Source: JBOFFC01 sp051648405 (GTDB taxonomy: Bacteria; Planctomycetota; Planctomycetia; Pirellulales; Lacipirellulaceae). From it: a stretch of 9,229 nucleotides of DNA. Made by a program: the position numbers and the translations under genes. Below the pieces are notes generated by a model. It was not told where the DNA came from. It was given only the letters and a program-made list of their open reading frames with translations, and ran no database searches. Position 1 is the first letter of the stretch; each line of letters begins with the position of its first letter. Shown piece after piece: positions 1-6,089 of the stretch. Location of the stretch: NCBI GenBank assembly GCA_051648405.1, contig JBOFFC010000073.1, positions 1 to 9,229 of the forward strand, in the 5' to 3' direction.

Positions 1-1
1 C

Positions 2-811
2 GGCGAGCGACGAACGGCCCGCGTCGTCGCGTCGGACCCCGTGGCCGAGGTCGCGCTGCTCGAGACGGTCGGCTGGCCGACCGACGAGCCGCTCGACGCG
101 TTCGACCTCGCGGCCTCGACCGCAGCCCCCCCGCCAGCCGTGGGGGACCGCGTGTGGGCCCTCTCGAACGCCTTCGCGATCGCCACCGGCAACGAGTCGA
201 TGACCGTCCAGCGCGGCGTGCTGGCCGCCGTGGCGTCGCTCGACGCGTGGCGCCCCGCGGGCCCTCTGCCGCTCCGCGAGCCGGTCCTTGTCATCGACGC
301 CGTCACGAGCAACCCTGGCGCTGCCGGAGGCGCCGTAGTCGATGCCGACGGACAGCTGCTGGGGATGATCGGCAAAGAGGCCCGCAGCGGCGCGTCGGGG
401 GCTTGGCACAACTTCGCACTGCCGGCGCCGCTGGTGGCCGAGATCGTAGCGCGGCTTCGCGACGGGGGGGCCGACTCGCCGGGGCCGGACGAGGCCCCCG
501 CGACGCTCGACCCGAGCGCCGAGCTCGTCGCGCTCGGCGTGCGGCTGTTGCCCGACGTGGCGCTGCGAACGCCTCCCTTCATTGAGCTGGTCGAAGACGC
601 TTCTCCCGCCGCGGCCGCCGGCCTGCGGGCCGACGACCTGTTCGTCGCCGTCGATGGTCGCTCGGTATCGACGATCAAGGCGCTGCTGCAGGCCTTCGCG
701 GCCCGAACGGGGGACGCCACGCGCGTAACGGTCCTGCGGGGCGCCGAGCTGATCGAAGTCGAGCTCCCGCCAGCCGAACGGCGCGCCACCCCCGCGGAGC
801 CGAGCCGATGA
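2..811 (+). CDS. HtrA/S1C-like protein with PDZ domain, catalytic Ser replaced (5' truncated by window)
   Basis: The reading frame is open from the window edge. Residues just before the GTG at 41 already read as the HtrA core (ARVVASDP), so the true start lies upstream and the GTG is not a start. Numbering from that GTG, the trypsin-fold motif that normally holds the catalytic Asp reads DPVAEVALL, with Glu in its place. The oxyanion/serine motif, normally NPGNSGG, reads NPGAAGG at residues 91-97, so the nucleophile is Ala95 (codon 323-325). A PDZ domain follows at about residues 175-245 (LGVRLLP, then SPAAAAGLRADDLFVAVDG). The His region is outside the window. In active HtrA proteases Ser, His and Asp are all needed, so I infer a pseudoprotease that binds peptides or partners, probably in the envelope. 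The stop overlaps the next gene by four bases (ATGA), which suggests translational coupling. Family placement is firm; role is unknown. Confidence 0.85.
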   Translation, partial: GERRTARVVASDPVAEVALLETVGWPTDEPLDAFDLAASTAAPPPAVGDRVWALSNAFAIATGNESMTVQRGVLAAVASLDAWRPAGPLPLREPVLVIDAVTSNPGAAGGAVVDADGQLLGMIGKEARSGASGAWHNFALPAPLVAEIVARLRDGGADSPGPDEAPATLDPSAELVALGVRLLPDVALRTPPFIELVEDASPAAAAGLRADDLFVAVDGRSVSTIKALLQAFAARTGDATRVTVLRGAELIEVELPPAERRATPAEPSR

Positions 812-1869
812 GATCGCCTAGGGATCAAGTCTGCGGCCGGCGTGCGTTCCTTGGCGCGGTCGGGGGCGCGGCCCTTGGGGTGCTCGATCGACCGGCGGTC
901 GGCGCAGAGGGACCCTCAGAGCTGCGCAGCGCAGTGGACGCGATCGCGCCGCGTGTGGTCCGTATCGAGATCGCTGGGGGGACCAACCCAACCGACAGCC
1001 TGAGCCAATCGACGGTCGTGGTCACGGGGCTGGTGATCGACGACGCGGGATTGGTGATCACCAGCCTGTTCGGGCTCGAGACGAACCCGGCCGCGATCGT
1101 CGTCGTCACACCCGACGGCGCGCGACGCGCCGCGGAGCTCGTGGCTCGCGACCGCGTGCGGCTGTTGGCGCTCGTCCGAGCGGCGCCCTTTGCGGGGCTC
1201 ACGCCGCTGCGGATCGCGTCGGAGCCGCGCGTCGGCGAGACGGTGATCGCCGTGGGACGCGTCCACAGCCTCGGGGCGGCGAGCCTGCACACGGGGGTCG
1301 TGAGCGCCGTCGGCCGCTTGAGCGGCCGCGCGGTCCAAACCGACGCCGACACCTCCCCGGCCAACTACGGAGGGCCCTTAGTGAACACGCGCGGCGAACT
1401 GCACGGGGTCATCGCCCCACTCGCCCCCGAGGGGCAGCCGGCCGTGGAGTGGTACGACTCGGGGATCGGGTTCGCCGTGCCGTGGCCCGAGATCGCGACG
1501 CGGCTCGACGCGCTCGAAGGGGGGAACGACATCGAGCCGGGGGTCGCCGGACTCGGGTTTCCCGGTCACGACCCGCTCCGCGCCGCGGCGGAGGTGATCG
1601 AGGTAGCACCGACGAGCGCGGCGGCCGCGGCCGGCTTGGCGGTCGGCGACCGTGTCGTCGGCGTGGCGGGGGCGCCCGTCGCAACGGTGCACGACGCGCG
1701 ACGACGCCTTGGGGGGCGTGACGCCGGTTCGACCGTCGTCCTGCGGATCGAGCGGGCCGGCGCCCCCCGCGACGTCACGCTGACGCTCGCCGCGCGTCCG
1801 ACGTCGGTCGAGCGCGCGGCGGACGCGGACCAGCCCGACCAGCGCACGAAAAAACCCGGCGGCCGCTAG
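808..1869 (+). CDS. Tat-exported HtrA/S1C-like pseudoprotease with PDZ domain
   Basis: The 353-residue product begins with a twin-arginine-like signal (GRRAFLG at residues 10-16, then a small-residue hydrophobic stretch, probable cleavage after VGA near 33). The chymotrypsin-like fold runs from about 40 to 235. Compared with the HtrA pattern, the His motif TNNHVV reads TSLFGL (His to Phe88), the Asp motif reads RDRVRLLALV (Asp to Leu119), and GNSGG reads ANYGG (Ser to Tyr187). All three triad residues are therefore gone, while the GGPLVN turn and the GIGFAVP strand are kept. A PDZ domain occupies about 243-330 (LGFPGHDPL, then TSAAAAAGLAVGDRVVGVAG). The ATG sits in an ATGA overlap with the upstream paralogue, with a weak GGAG at 796-799. 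The stop codon lies inside the terminator hairpin of the convergent gene. Loss of function with retained fold suggests a binding or scaffolding role; the partner is unknown. Confidence 0.88.
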   Translation: MRSPRDQVCGRRAFLGAVGGAALGVLDRPAVGAEGPSELRSAVDAIAPRVVRIEIAGGTNPTDSLSQSTVVVTGLVIDDAGLVITSLFGLETNPAAIVVVTPDGARRAAELVARDRVRLLALVRAAPFAGLTPLRIASEPRVGETVIAVGRVHSLGAASLHTGVVSAVGRLSGRAVQTDADTSPANYGGPLVNTRGELHGVIAPLAPEGQPAVEWYDSGIGFAVPWPEIATRLDALEGGNDIEPGVAGLGFPGHDPLRAAAEVIEVAPTSAAAAAGLAVGDRVVGVAGAPVATVHDARRRLGGRDAGSTVVLRIERAGAPRDVTLTLAARPTSVERAADADQPDQRTKKPGGR

Positions 1870-1891
1870 GGGGGTAGCGACCACCGGGTTT
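1849..1891 (-). terminator. Intrinsic terminator of the PEP-CTERM gene
   Basis: Arms at 1852-1867 and 1876-1891 enclose an 8-nt loop. Read on the minus strand, all 16 positions pair (14 Watson-Crick, two G-U), and the stem is followed by six U residues in total (complement of the A run 1849-1854). On the plus strand the two wobbles become C-A mismatches and the stem is followed by a G run, so the signal is directional. It lies 32 nt past the stop of the minus-strand gene and overlaps the final codons and stop of the convergent plus-strand gene. Confidence 0.85.
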
Positions 1892-1922
1892 GGGGGGGAG
1901 CTTCGTTAAGGCCGCGACAGGC

Positions 1923-2654
1923 TCAGCGGCGGCGGCGCGAGGCGCCGGCGACGGCCAGCAAGCCGAGGACCGCGGCGGTCGGCTCGGGGATCAGGACCTG
2001 CGAGAACGACTGGTCGATGACGGTCGCCCGGGCCGGCTGGTTCGAGCCCTGCCCGGCGATCGCCAGGATGTCTTTCGTGACGACGAGGCTGCGGACCGGT
2101 TGCAGGAAATCGACCCAGTCCTGGAGCTGCGTCTCCGAGCTGCCGTTGAGCGTCGTCTTGAACGCGTTGAGCGAGACGTTGGGCTGCCCGAGGAAGGTCT
2201 CATCGACCGCGAAGAACGAGTTCGGCCCGATGCCGGCGCCGTTCACGAACAGGTGGGCGTCGTTGATCAGGTAGCCCTGGCGAAGGCCTACGTCATCGAC
2301 CGACACCGTGAAGCGAACCTTGGCGTCCGACAGCGGCGCGCCGCCGGGGAGGTCGAGGAACCCGCCGTGAAGCGAGATGCCCCAGTTGCCGTCCGGATCG
2401 CGGAAACCGAGGACGTTCACGTCGGGGGCGGCGGGCATGTCGCCGATCGTCGAGTAGCTGAAGCCGGTGAAGTCCTTGTCGCCGACCTTGATCCCCATGA
2501 CCTCGCCGCTAAGCAAGTCGCTCAACTTGACGGACACGTTCGAGTTCGACGCCACCCCTTGCGGCGTCAAGTTGATCAGCGCGGCTTGGGCCGAAAGGGC
2601 GACGAAAGAAAGCGCCAGGGCAAGGCCGGCGATTCGCGTTAGCGGGTGACGCAT
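1923..2654 (-). CDS. PEP-CTERM sorting-signal protein, exported, function unknown
   Basis: The 243-residue protein starts at MRHPLTR, which gives a clean Sec signal peptide (hydrophobic LAGLALALSFVALSAQA-type core, cleavage near residue 24). I reject an in-frame extension to 2780 because it adds a low-quality leader before this signal. The C-terminus is a textbook exosortase substrate signal: IPEP at 222-225, a short hydrophobic helix (AAVLGLLAVAGA) and a terminal RRRR. Family knowledge says such proteins are recognised and cleaved by an exosortase and delivered to the cell surface or extracellular matrix. The mature region is polar and rich in Gly, Asp and Ser, with stretches such as LGFRDPDGNWGISLHGG; I do not recognise a catalytic domain. 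No convincing Shine-Dalgarno precedes the ATG. The gene has its own terminator at 1849-1891 and no exosortase gene is in view. Confidence 0.85.
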   Translation of the reverse strand: MRHPLTRIAGLALALSFVALSAQAALINLTPQGVASNSNVSVKLSDLLSGEVMGIKVGDKDFTGFSYSTIGDMPAAPDVNVLGFRDPDGNWGISLHGGFLDLPGGAPLSDAKVRFTVSVDDVGLRQGYLINDAHLFVNGAGIGPNSFFAVDETFLGQPNVSLNAFKTTLNGSSETQLQDWVDFLQPVRSLVVTKDILAIAGQGSNQPARATVIDQSFSQVLIPEPTAAVLGLLAVAGASRRRR

Positions 2655-2756
2655 GATGGAGTCTCGTGTCGAGGTGGCGGTCGTGGGGCTGGCGACGTTT
2701 AGGTCGGTCGTTGGATCGATTGAGTCCGCGCCCGCGAGTTGCGGCGGGCGCAAAAC

Positions 2757-2842
2757 AAAAGCGGCGAGCAGAAACCCCACGCACGCCGCCGCCCCTGCCA
2801 GATCGCAGGACGCCGGGTGAAAGGGACTTCTTCTCGCCGCTT
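2757..2842 (-). terminator. Terminator-like hairpin with U-rich tail, second of a tandem pair
   Basis: Perfect 10-bp arms at 2759-2768 and 2833-2842, extended by four further pairs (2770-2773) after one mismatch, enclose about 60 nt that contain a smaller hairpin (CCTGC with GCAGG around 2800). On the minus strand the stem is followed by a U-rich tail (UUUUGUUUUG). The stem shares the AAGCGGC sequence with the stronger hairpin 70 nt upstream. The long loop makes it weaker than a classical terminator; it could instead be a leader structure of the PEP-CTERM gene. Confidence 0.45.
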
Positions 2843-2908
2843 GTTGAATTAGCGCTGCTGGGTTGGGGTCGCTGGTTGGCCGATCGCTCGGCGTAGTTTG
2901 CGTAGGAA

Positions 2909-2993
2909 CAAAAAAAGAAGCGGCAATCTTGATCCCTCGCCCGACACACCACGAAACGTGGGGGTCGAAGAAAGGATCAGGATTGCCGCTTCT
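2909..2993 (-). terminator. Terminator of the three-gene C1 operon (long hairpin plus U tract)
   Basis: Two 20-nt arms (2916-2935 and 2974-2993) are complementary at 19 positions; the twentieth is a U-G wobble on the plus strand and an A-C mismatch on the minus strand. The 38-nt loop carries a nested CCACG/CGTGG hairpin (2949-2961) with an AAA loop. On the minus strand the stem runs into seven U residues (complement of 2910-2916). It sits about 195 nt past the stop of the amino acid kinase gene and is the first strong stop signal for that operon. Confidence 0.65.
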
Positions 2994-3187
2994 GGATTAG
3001 GACTGCTCGTTTGATTGATGGTGAGGAACCTGAAAGTAGTTCCTCGGGCTCTGCTAGCACCCGCCGCTCTTTGGCGACCGATGCACACCCTACGAGTAGA
3101 ACCAACCAGGCGCCGCGCGTCAACGTTCCGCCAGGAAAAATCGGAAAGAATCTCGGCTCCAACCCCTCGCCGGGGGGGTGCGGTGGG

Positions 3188-3766
3188 CTATTTCAGCCGC
3201 GCAACACGGGTCTCGGTCGGGGCGACCCGCGAAAACCAGCGGTCTACGTAGCCCCGCGCCGCGGCGGAAACCCAGTCGCCGGGCTCGACCCCCGCCGGCC
3301 ACGGTCCCGATTTCACCAGCACGAGCCCGGCCCGCAGCCGGACGGCGATCCGGGCCGCGATCGAGTCGCTGGTGACGTCCCACGAGGCCGGCAGTGGCTC
3401 ACCGGGCCAGTCGGGTTCGTCCTCCCGCAGCAGCCGCCCCGGGGCGAGGACCAGGTCGCCGCTCTGACCGTCCTGCGGCAACGCGTCGGTGAACCCAAGC
3501 GAGCGGGCCGCCGACGCCACGAGACGCGCGTTGACGTCCATCGCGTCGATCGCCCCCCAATGCGAAGCCTCGTCGGCGAGCCCGTTCGCGACGTGGATCG
3601 CGCGAAGGGCGTCCACGACGGGGCCGCCGCCGACGACTACCAGGCGCGACGCGGCGCCGCACGCGGCTTGCGGCGAGTCGAGCCACTCGACGAACCGCGC
3701 GATCCCACGCGGCTGCGCGAGTAGGCTGCCGCCGAGCTTCACGACGAGCCACGGGCGTTCGCTCAT
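3188..3766 (-). CDS. Small amino acid kinase family protein, MfnE-like, of the H4MPT/methylofuran C1 cluster
   Basis: The 192-residue protein has the amino acid kinase fold signatures: VVKLGGSLL at residues 8-16 (Lys10 and the Gly pair bind phosphate) and VVVGGGPVVD at 43-52. A conserved TSDSIAARIA at 132-141 and LVLVKSG at 148-154 lie in the nucleotide-binding half. It is shorter than acetylglutamate or aspartate kinases (about 260-450 residues) but similar to the compact kinases found beside methanopterin-linked genes. In methanogens MfnE makes a high-energy phosphate on the aminomethylfuran precursor of methanofuran; a parallel role in methylofuran synthesis is inferred from fold and neighbours, not shown. 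The start is fixed by AGGAGG seven bases upstream and by an ATGA overlap with the preceding gene. Other small-molecule kinase activities cannot be excluded. Confidence 0.8.
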   Translation of the reverse strand: MSERPWLVVKLGGSLLAQPRGIARFVEWLDSPQAACGAASRLVVVGGGPVVDALRAIHVANGLADEASHWGAIDAMDVNARLVASAARSLGFTDALPQDGQSGDLVLAPGRLLREDEPDWPGEPLPASWDVTSDSIAARIAVRLRAGLVLVKSGPWPAGVEPGDWVSAAARGYVDRWFSRVAPTETRVARLK

Positions 3767-4797
3767 TGCGGAGCCTCCTCCGAAGCGAGGATCGCAGCGG
3801 CCAGGGCCGGCGCGCGGGCCGATCCGTCGCGGACCCCGACCAGCTCGTTGAAGCGCAGGTCTCCGGCGCGCGAACTAGCGATCCTCAGCGCCGCGTCGAG
3901 AAGGCACTCCCCCTCACCACAGGTCACTATGAATCGGGAGCCGCCCGGCTGTCGCGCGATCGCAGCGCCGACCAAGCGCGCCTGAGCCGAGGCGATTGCG
4001 TGCGCCGCCGTCAACGCGTCCGCCTCGTCGAACGAGTCGCGGTCCGCGCCGACGCATCTCGCCAGGCGATTCCGGGCGCGCTCGTGGGTGAACGGTCGCC
4101 CGTCGGCCGTGTCGGTGTCGTCGAGGCTTTCCGGCAGTCCCCCGAGCAGCAGCCAGGCGTCGCCCGAGGTCGCGAACAACTCGGCTGCGACGGGGTAGTC
4201 GTTGCCGCGGAAGGGTAGAGAGCTCACGATCGCGCAGACGGGGGTCCGCCGCACGCCGGTGTAGACCAGTTCGCCGGCAAGCAGGCGCTCGGTGTCGTTT
4301 GCGCCCTTTGCGGTCACTCGCCCCCTCTCGATTGGGACCACATCGACCGTCGTCGATCCCGCATCGAGCACTAGCGCTCGCTTGACGTCGCCGCGCTCGA
4401 ACAGGCGTCGCGCCACCAGTCGGGCGGTCAGCCGCCAGTTGGCTGCGGCTACGCGCTGTGTCGAAGCGACAGCCTCCTCGGGCGTGAGCCAGGCGTCGTC
4501 GATCGTCGCGACGCGCACTCTCGAGTCGGGCGCCGCTTCAGCGACCGCGGAGACGATTGCGCGGACCCCGTCGGACTTCGTCTCGTAGCAGTCGGCGAGC
4601 TCGCCCGTCATCGTCAGTGCGACGTGATCGATGGGCTCGAAACCACTCAACAAGCGCGCCAATTCTGCGGCTAGTCGCCCCGGCTCGCGCCAGAGGGGGA
4701 ATCGAACCGTCACGCCGTGCCCCGCCGCGTCGCTCGCCTTAAGGTTCGCGCCCCCCACGTCGAGGCCGATCCAGCGGGACGTTGGCGAGGCGGGCAT
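3763..4797 (-). CDS. H4MPT-linked C1 transfer pathway protein (hydantoinase/ASKHA-like, MfnF-like)
   Basis: The 344-residue product starts at MPASPTSRW; the ATG overlaps the upstream TGA by one base (TGATG). The frame is open much further upstream, but that part is an Arg-rich shadow of the ATP-grasp gene. Visible signatures are an N-terminal phosphate-binding loop GLDVGGANLKA (11-21), LTMTGELADCYETKSDGV (61-78), AANWRLTARLVA (118-129), a second loop LVLDAGSTTVDVVPI (142-156) and AGELVYTGVRRTPVCA (174-189). This set matches the TIGR03123-type family found in methanopterin-linked C1 gene islands of methylotrophs and planctomycetes. Its archaeal relative MfnF joins the aminomethylfuran and tyramine-glutamate parts of methanofuran. 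I infer a comparable coupling step in bacterial methylofuran synthesis. The C-terminal half also has ATSGDAWLLLGG and a THERARNRLARCVGAD stretch typical of the family. Confidence 0.88.
   Translation of the reverse strand: MPASPTSRWIGLDVGGANLKASDAAGHGVTVRFPLWREPGRLAAELARLLSGFEPIDHVALTMTGELADCYETKSDGVRAIVSAVAEAAPDSRVRVATIDDAWLTPEEAVASTQRVAAANWRLTARLVARRLFERGDVKRALVLDAGSTTVDVVPIERGRVTAKGANDTERLLAGELVYTGVRRTPVCAIVSSLPFRGNDYPVAAELFATSGDAWLLLGGLPESLDDTDTADGRPFTHERARNRLARCVGADRDSFDEADALTAAHAIASAQARLVGAAIARQPGGSRFIVTCGEGECLLDAALRIASSRAGDLRFNELVGVRDGSARAPALAAAILASEEAPQ
3774..3779 (-). promoter_or_regulatory. Strong Shine-Dalgarno inside the preceding gene
   Basis: AGGAGG on the minus strand lies seven bases before the kinase ATG and within the last codons of the upstream gene. 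It is the best ribosome binding site in the window; most other starts here lack one. It decides the kinase start. Confidence 0.75.
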
Positions 4798-5810
4798 CAC
4801 GCGTAGTACACCGCCCCATCGGCGTCCCACGCCAGGGGACGGGGGTCGAACGCCACCCGCACTTGCTGCCCCGCGGCCGCCATCAGCATCGCGTCCGCCA
4901 GGTTCGACCGCGCCGCGGCGCGGAGCCCGACGTAAGACGTCGTCAGCCGCGGGTTGACTTCGATCACCACGTCGTCGTCGCCGTGAGGGCTCGGACCGAG
5001 CACCACGTCGATCCCCACGTAGCCGGTCGCCGGTGGCATCGCCGCGAGAGCCTTTAGGGCTAGTTCCTCGGCGCGGTCCGCGAGCCCCGCCGCGAGGGGC
5101 GTCGCTCCGCCGAGGTAGCGCAGCGAGCCGTCCAGCGACAGCCGCTGGCGGCACGGGGCGAGCAGCGTGGGGCCGTCTGCGGCGCCGCACAGGGCCGCCA
5201 CGCTCGCCGCTGTGCCGGGGGCGTAGCGCTCGATCCGCCGCGGCCAGGCGTAGGCGGGGGGGCGGTCCTCGGCCCGCGCGACGACGTGCGTGTCCTGCGA
5301 ACCCGCGCCGTCGATCGGCTTCACCACCGCCGGGTAGGGGAAGTCGTCGGGCGTTCGCTCGTCGGGCTCGAGCGTCCGGCCGAAGGGGACGGGGACCCCG
5401 GCCGCCGCGAACCGCTCGGCGGTTGCGGACTTGCTGCCGGCGAGAGCGACAAACTCGCTGGAGGGGCTCGCGAGCCGCGCGCCCGCCGCTTCGAGCGACT
5501 CGACGACGGCGAGGAGCGCGCCGTCGGTCTCGGGGGCGATCACGATCGCCGCGTCGGCCGAAGTGGCTTCGCTGAGCAGAGCGTCGTCGTGTTCACCGCG
5601 CGAGGCGACGTCGAGGACCGTCGCGCCGTGCGCCACAAGCGACCGCACCCGCAGGTCACGCAGCATCGTCACCCGGTGACCCGCCGCCACGAGGTCGGCG
5701 GCCAGCGCTTGGGCCATCGCCTGCCCCTCGGCGAGCAGCGACGCGGGGAGCGCCCCGTGGTGCGCGACGAGCCCCCCGCCTGTCACCCATTCGTAGAGCA
5801 GCACACGCAT
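4797..5810 (-). CDS. ATP-grasp family protein of the H4MPT/methylofuran C1 cluster
   Basis: The 337-residue protein starts at MRVLLYEWVTGGG. An in-frame ATG 27 codons upstream would encode the dispersed repeat at 5836-5870, so I reject it. ATP-grasp features are visible in order: an N-terminal pre-ATP-grasp domain (1-120), the lysine strand YPAVVKPIDGAGSQDT at 159-174 (Lys164, Gly-rich loop), GIDVV at 266-270 and the metal-binding strand VIEVNPRLTTSYVG at 282-295 (Glu284, Asn286). ATP-grasp enzymes join a carboxylate to an amine through an acyl phosphate. Family members of this type sit in methanopterin-linked C1 islands. Ligation of glutamate to a methylofuran or methanopterin side chain is a plausible but unproven reaction. 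It is the first gene of the operon; no Shine-Dalgarno precedes it. Confidence 0.82.
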   Translation of the reverse strand: MRVLLYEWVTGGGLVAHHGALPASLLAEGQAMAQALAADLVAAGHRVTMLRDLRVRSLVAHGATVLDVASRGEHDDALLSEATSADAAIVIAPETDGALLAVVESLEAAGARLASPSSEFVALAGSKSATAERFAAAGVPVPFGRTLEPDERTPDDFPYPAVVKPIDGAGSQDTHVVARAEDRPPAYAWPRRIERYAPGTAASVAALCGAADGPTLLAPCRQRLSLDGSLRYLGGATPLAAGLADRAEELALKALAAMPPATGYVGIDVVLGPSPHGDDDVVIEVNPRLTTSYVGLRAAARSNLADAMLMAAAGQQVRVAFDPRPLAWDADGAVYYA

Positions 5811-5835
5811 GGGGAACGACGGAAGGAACGGGAAC

Positions 5836-5870
5836 GGAACCACAGATGAACGCGGATGAACGCAGATACA
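5836..5870 (+). repeat. Dispersed repeat, copy A (about 10-bp units)
   Basis: This begins GGAACCACAGATGAAC and continues with near-tandem GGATGAACGC units. It is nearly identical to copies at 7611-7644 (same orientation) and 7739-7771 (inverted). It lies 26 nt before the ATP-grasp start, in the leader of that operon. Similar CACAGATGAAC-type sequences are, from general knowledge, scattered in many bacterial genomes. Confidence 0.8.
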
Positions 5871-5930
5871 ACAGGTCGTGAGAGCATTCACCTAAAGCGT
5901 AGCGTTCAAGGCACACGACGATCGCCCGTT

Positions 5931-6046
5931 GTCCCTCTCCCGCTTCAGGGGGAGGCCGTTTTTTCTACAGGAACACGGGGGGAGGGGGTTTCGACCCGGG
6001 TACCAGCGACGCCCACTCCCCCAACCCCCCTACCCCTGAAGGGGAC
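5931..6046. repeat. G/C-run inverted repeat between the C1 operon and the fucosidase, with a plus-strand terminator-like hairpin
   Basis: CTTCAGGGG (5943-5951) is inverted at 6033-6041, and G runs at 5977-5988 face C runs at 6017-6030, so the block can fold on itself. At its left end, arms 5934-5941 and 5948-5955 form an 8-bp hairpin (one G-U) followed by six T residues at 5959-5964. That is an intrinsic terminator on the plus strand, yet no plus-strand gene precedes it. The whole block looks like a dispersed intergenic repeat. It fills most of the gap between the fucosidase stop (6090) and the ATP-grasp start (5810). Confidence 0.6.
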
Positions 6047-6089
6047 CCATGGCGTTTGCACACCGCGCTACGTCCCCTTGCGACGCGTT

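Larger units (their letters stand above)
2655..3187. other. Gene-poor intergenic region with several inverted repeats
   Basis: This stretch separates the three-gene operon from the PEP-CTERM gene, both on the minus strand. I find no convincing protein gene. It holds two minus-strand terminator-like hairpins (described separately), an 8-bp perfect inverted repeat with an 8-nt loop (2728-2735 with 2744-2751) about 75 nt before the PEP-CTERM start, and a 7-bp perfect hairpin with a 9-nt loop (3023-3029 with 3039-3045). The 190 nt after the amino acid kinase stop would form a long 3' untranslated region. A promoter for the PEP-CTERM gene must lie downstream of the second terminator or between the two, but I cannot point to clear -35/-10 boxes. 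Confidence 0.5.

Noticed and set aside
1890..2642. Long plus-strand open frame opposite the PEP-CTERM gene
   Set aside because: Composition is that of a high-GC antisense frame (Arg, Val, Asp rich) with no motif; the minus strand has a signal peptide and a sorting signal.
2655..2780. N-terminal extension of the PEP-CTERM gene
   Set aside because: It would place 42 residues before a well-formed signal peptide.
2977..3162. 61-codon minus-strand frame with a lipobox-like LVGC
   Set aside because: It needs a TTG start without a ribosome binding site and its stop lies in the terminator stem. No supporting homology is recognisable, so I regard it as chance, though the lipobox is worth remembering.
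3001..3187. tRNA or known riboswitch in the 3' region of the C1 operon
   Set aside because: The hairpin at 3023-3045 is isolated; there is no cloverleaf, CCA end or recognised aptamer.
4798..5190. In-frame 131-codon extension of the MfnF-like gene
   Set aside because: The extension is Arg-rich, overlaps the ATP-grasp coding region in another frame and lacks any motif, while the ATG at 4797 gives the expected N-terminus and a TGATG junction.
5811..5891. N-terminal extension of the ATP-grasp gene
   Set aside because: The added 27 residues encode the dispersed repeat (copy A); the protein core begins at MRVLLYEW.
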